Assembly (NCBI GenBank): GCA_913776405.1
Contig: CAJYOV010000404.1
Coordinates: forward strand, 1 to 5,207
Source: Pseudobdellovibrionaceae bacterium
GTDB taxonomy: Bacteria > Bdellovibrionota > Bdellovibrionia > Bdellovibrionales > JAMPXM01
Length of the DNA: 5,207 nt
Direction of reading: 5' to 3'
A program made the position numbers and the translations under genes. Below are positions 4,927 to 5,207 of this stretch, piece by piece. The number at the start of each line of letters is the position of its first letter. The stretch's first letter is position 1. Under the pieces are notes generated by a model, which was not told where the DNA came from, did not search any database, and saw only the letters and a program-made list of their open reading frames with translations.

Positions 4927-5207
4927 TTAAGCTGCTTTTTTCTTGCGAGCCATCGATGGGTCGATGTTGTACTGCTTCACTTTGCGGTAAAGAGTAGCGC
5001 GACCGATACCGAGTGCTTTCGCCGCTTCAGTGAGGTTGCCTTTGAAAGCTGCGATTGCGTTTTCGATCGCAACGCTCTCAAGTTGGTTGATTGTAGCAAC
5101 GCCGCGACGTGTGTCCGTCTGACCTGGCGTTGGGAACTGGAGGACTTTTGCGCCTTCAGAAGTGCCACCGACCGAGTTGTTGCCCGCAACAAGAGACGGG
5201 AGCTCCG
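4927..5207 (-). CDS. Sigma-54-dependent (NtrC-type) transcriptional regulator, C-terminal end with Fis-type helix-turn-helix
   Basis: Ninety-two residues are visible up to TAA 4929-4927; the rest lies beyond the window. After a low-complexity Gly/Ser/Thr linker (about residues 7-38) comes a Fis-family DNA-binding domain: a first helix around NQLESVAIENAIAAFKGN, the helix-turn-helix NLTEAAKALGIGRATLYRKV (about 57-76), and a basic tail ending ARKKKAA. In enhancer-binding proteins this domain follows the AAA+ sigma-54 activator domain and binds upstream activating sequences; the pattern of Ala-Ala-x-x-Leu-Gly-Ile-x-Arg-x-Thr-Leu-Tyr-Arg-Lys is characteristic. The sensory and ATPase domains are not visible, so the input signal cannot be named, and a smaller Fis-like protein remains possible. 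The strong terminator after it suggests that its transcript ends before the S41 gene. I saw no sigma-54 promoter (GG-N10-GC with the usual flanks) that convinced me in the window. Confidence 0.85.
   Translation of the reverse strand, partial: ELPSLVAGNNSVGGTSEGAKVLQFPTPGQTDTRRGVATINQLESVAIENAIAAFKGNLTEAAKALGIGRATLYRKVKQYNIDPSMARKKKAA

Noticed and set aside
4977..5192. 71-codon minus-strand frame inside the regulator gene
   Set aside because: It is an alternative frame of the Fis-type domain, Ser/Arg/Lys-rich, while the main frame shows a clear helix-turn-helix.
1..5207. RNA genes, CRISPR arrays and insertion sequences
   Set aside because: I saw no tRNA- or rRNA-like segments, no regularly spaced repeats, and no transposase or terminal inverted repeats.

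Overview
The window reads as a stretch of a Gram-negative bacterial chromosome of roughly balanced base composition, with every supported gene on the minus strand, so it is best read from right to left. The gene set is an NtrC-type enhancer-binding regulator ending in a Fis-like helix-turn-helix, an exported S41 peptidase with a PDZ domain, an RDD membrane protein with a Cys-containing repeat tail, and a rhomboid protease. This would fit Bdellovibrio-like or other delta-type proteobacteria, but that placement is an impression from gene style and is not proven by any marker here.

Layout in transcription order. 5207-4927: C-terminal end of a sigma-54-dependent regulator, closed by a strong intrinsic terminator (4895-4867). 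4853-3618: S41-family peptidase with a signal peptide, PDZ domain and protease core. The longest open frame would start inside the terminator, so I place the start at a GTG with a good Shine-Dalgarno just after it. 3617-3374: a 244-base gap with two small inverted repeats and one weak promoter candidate. 3373-2687: an unrecognised single-pass membrane protein. 2686-2560: a short gap that contains a 38-codon protein-like reading frame lacking a start codon. 2559-709: RDD membrane domain fused to a Cys-containing, TPR/Sel1-like helical region. 715-488: a 75-codon frame that overlaps both neighbours and looks like the frame-shifted continuation of the repeat region. 491-1: N-terminal part of a rhomboid-family intramembrane serine protease, running off the window.

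The last four frames are tightly packed (127-base gap, then overlaps ATGTTAG and ATGA), which suggests one transcript carrying a membrane anchor protein, an RDD/repeat scaffold and a rhomboid. The S41 peptidase lies just upstream in the same orientation. An inferred theme is envelope proteolysis: a secreted S41 enzyme, an intramembrane protease and membrane-anchored partners. No substrate can be named from the sequence.

The points most worth checking are: (1) the S41 enzyme has Gln where the Ser-Lys tail-specific proteases have the catalytic Lys, while a His at a position used by Ser-His S41 members is present; (2) two gene ends (near 2690 and near 712) where plausible coding sequence continues in another frame; (3) the terminator directly in front of the S41 start codon; and (4) a rhomboid with about 85-100 extra residues between its first membrane helix and the conserved L1/His region.
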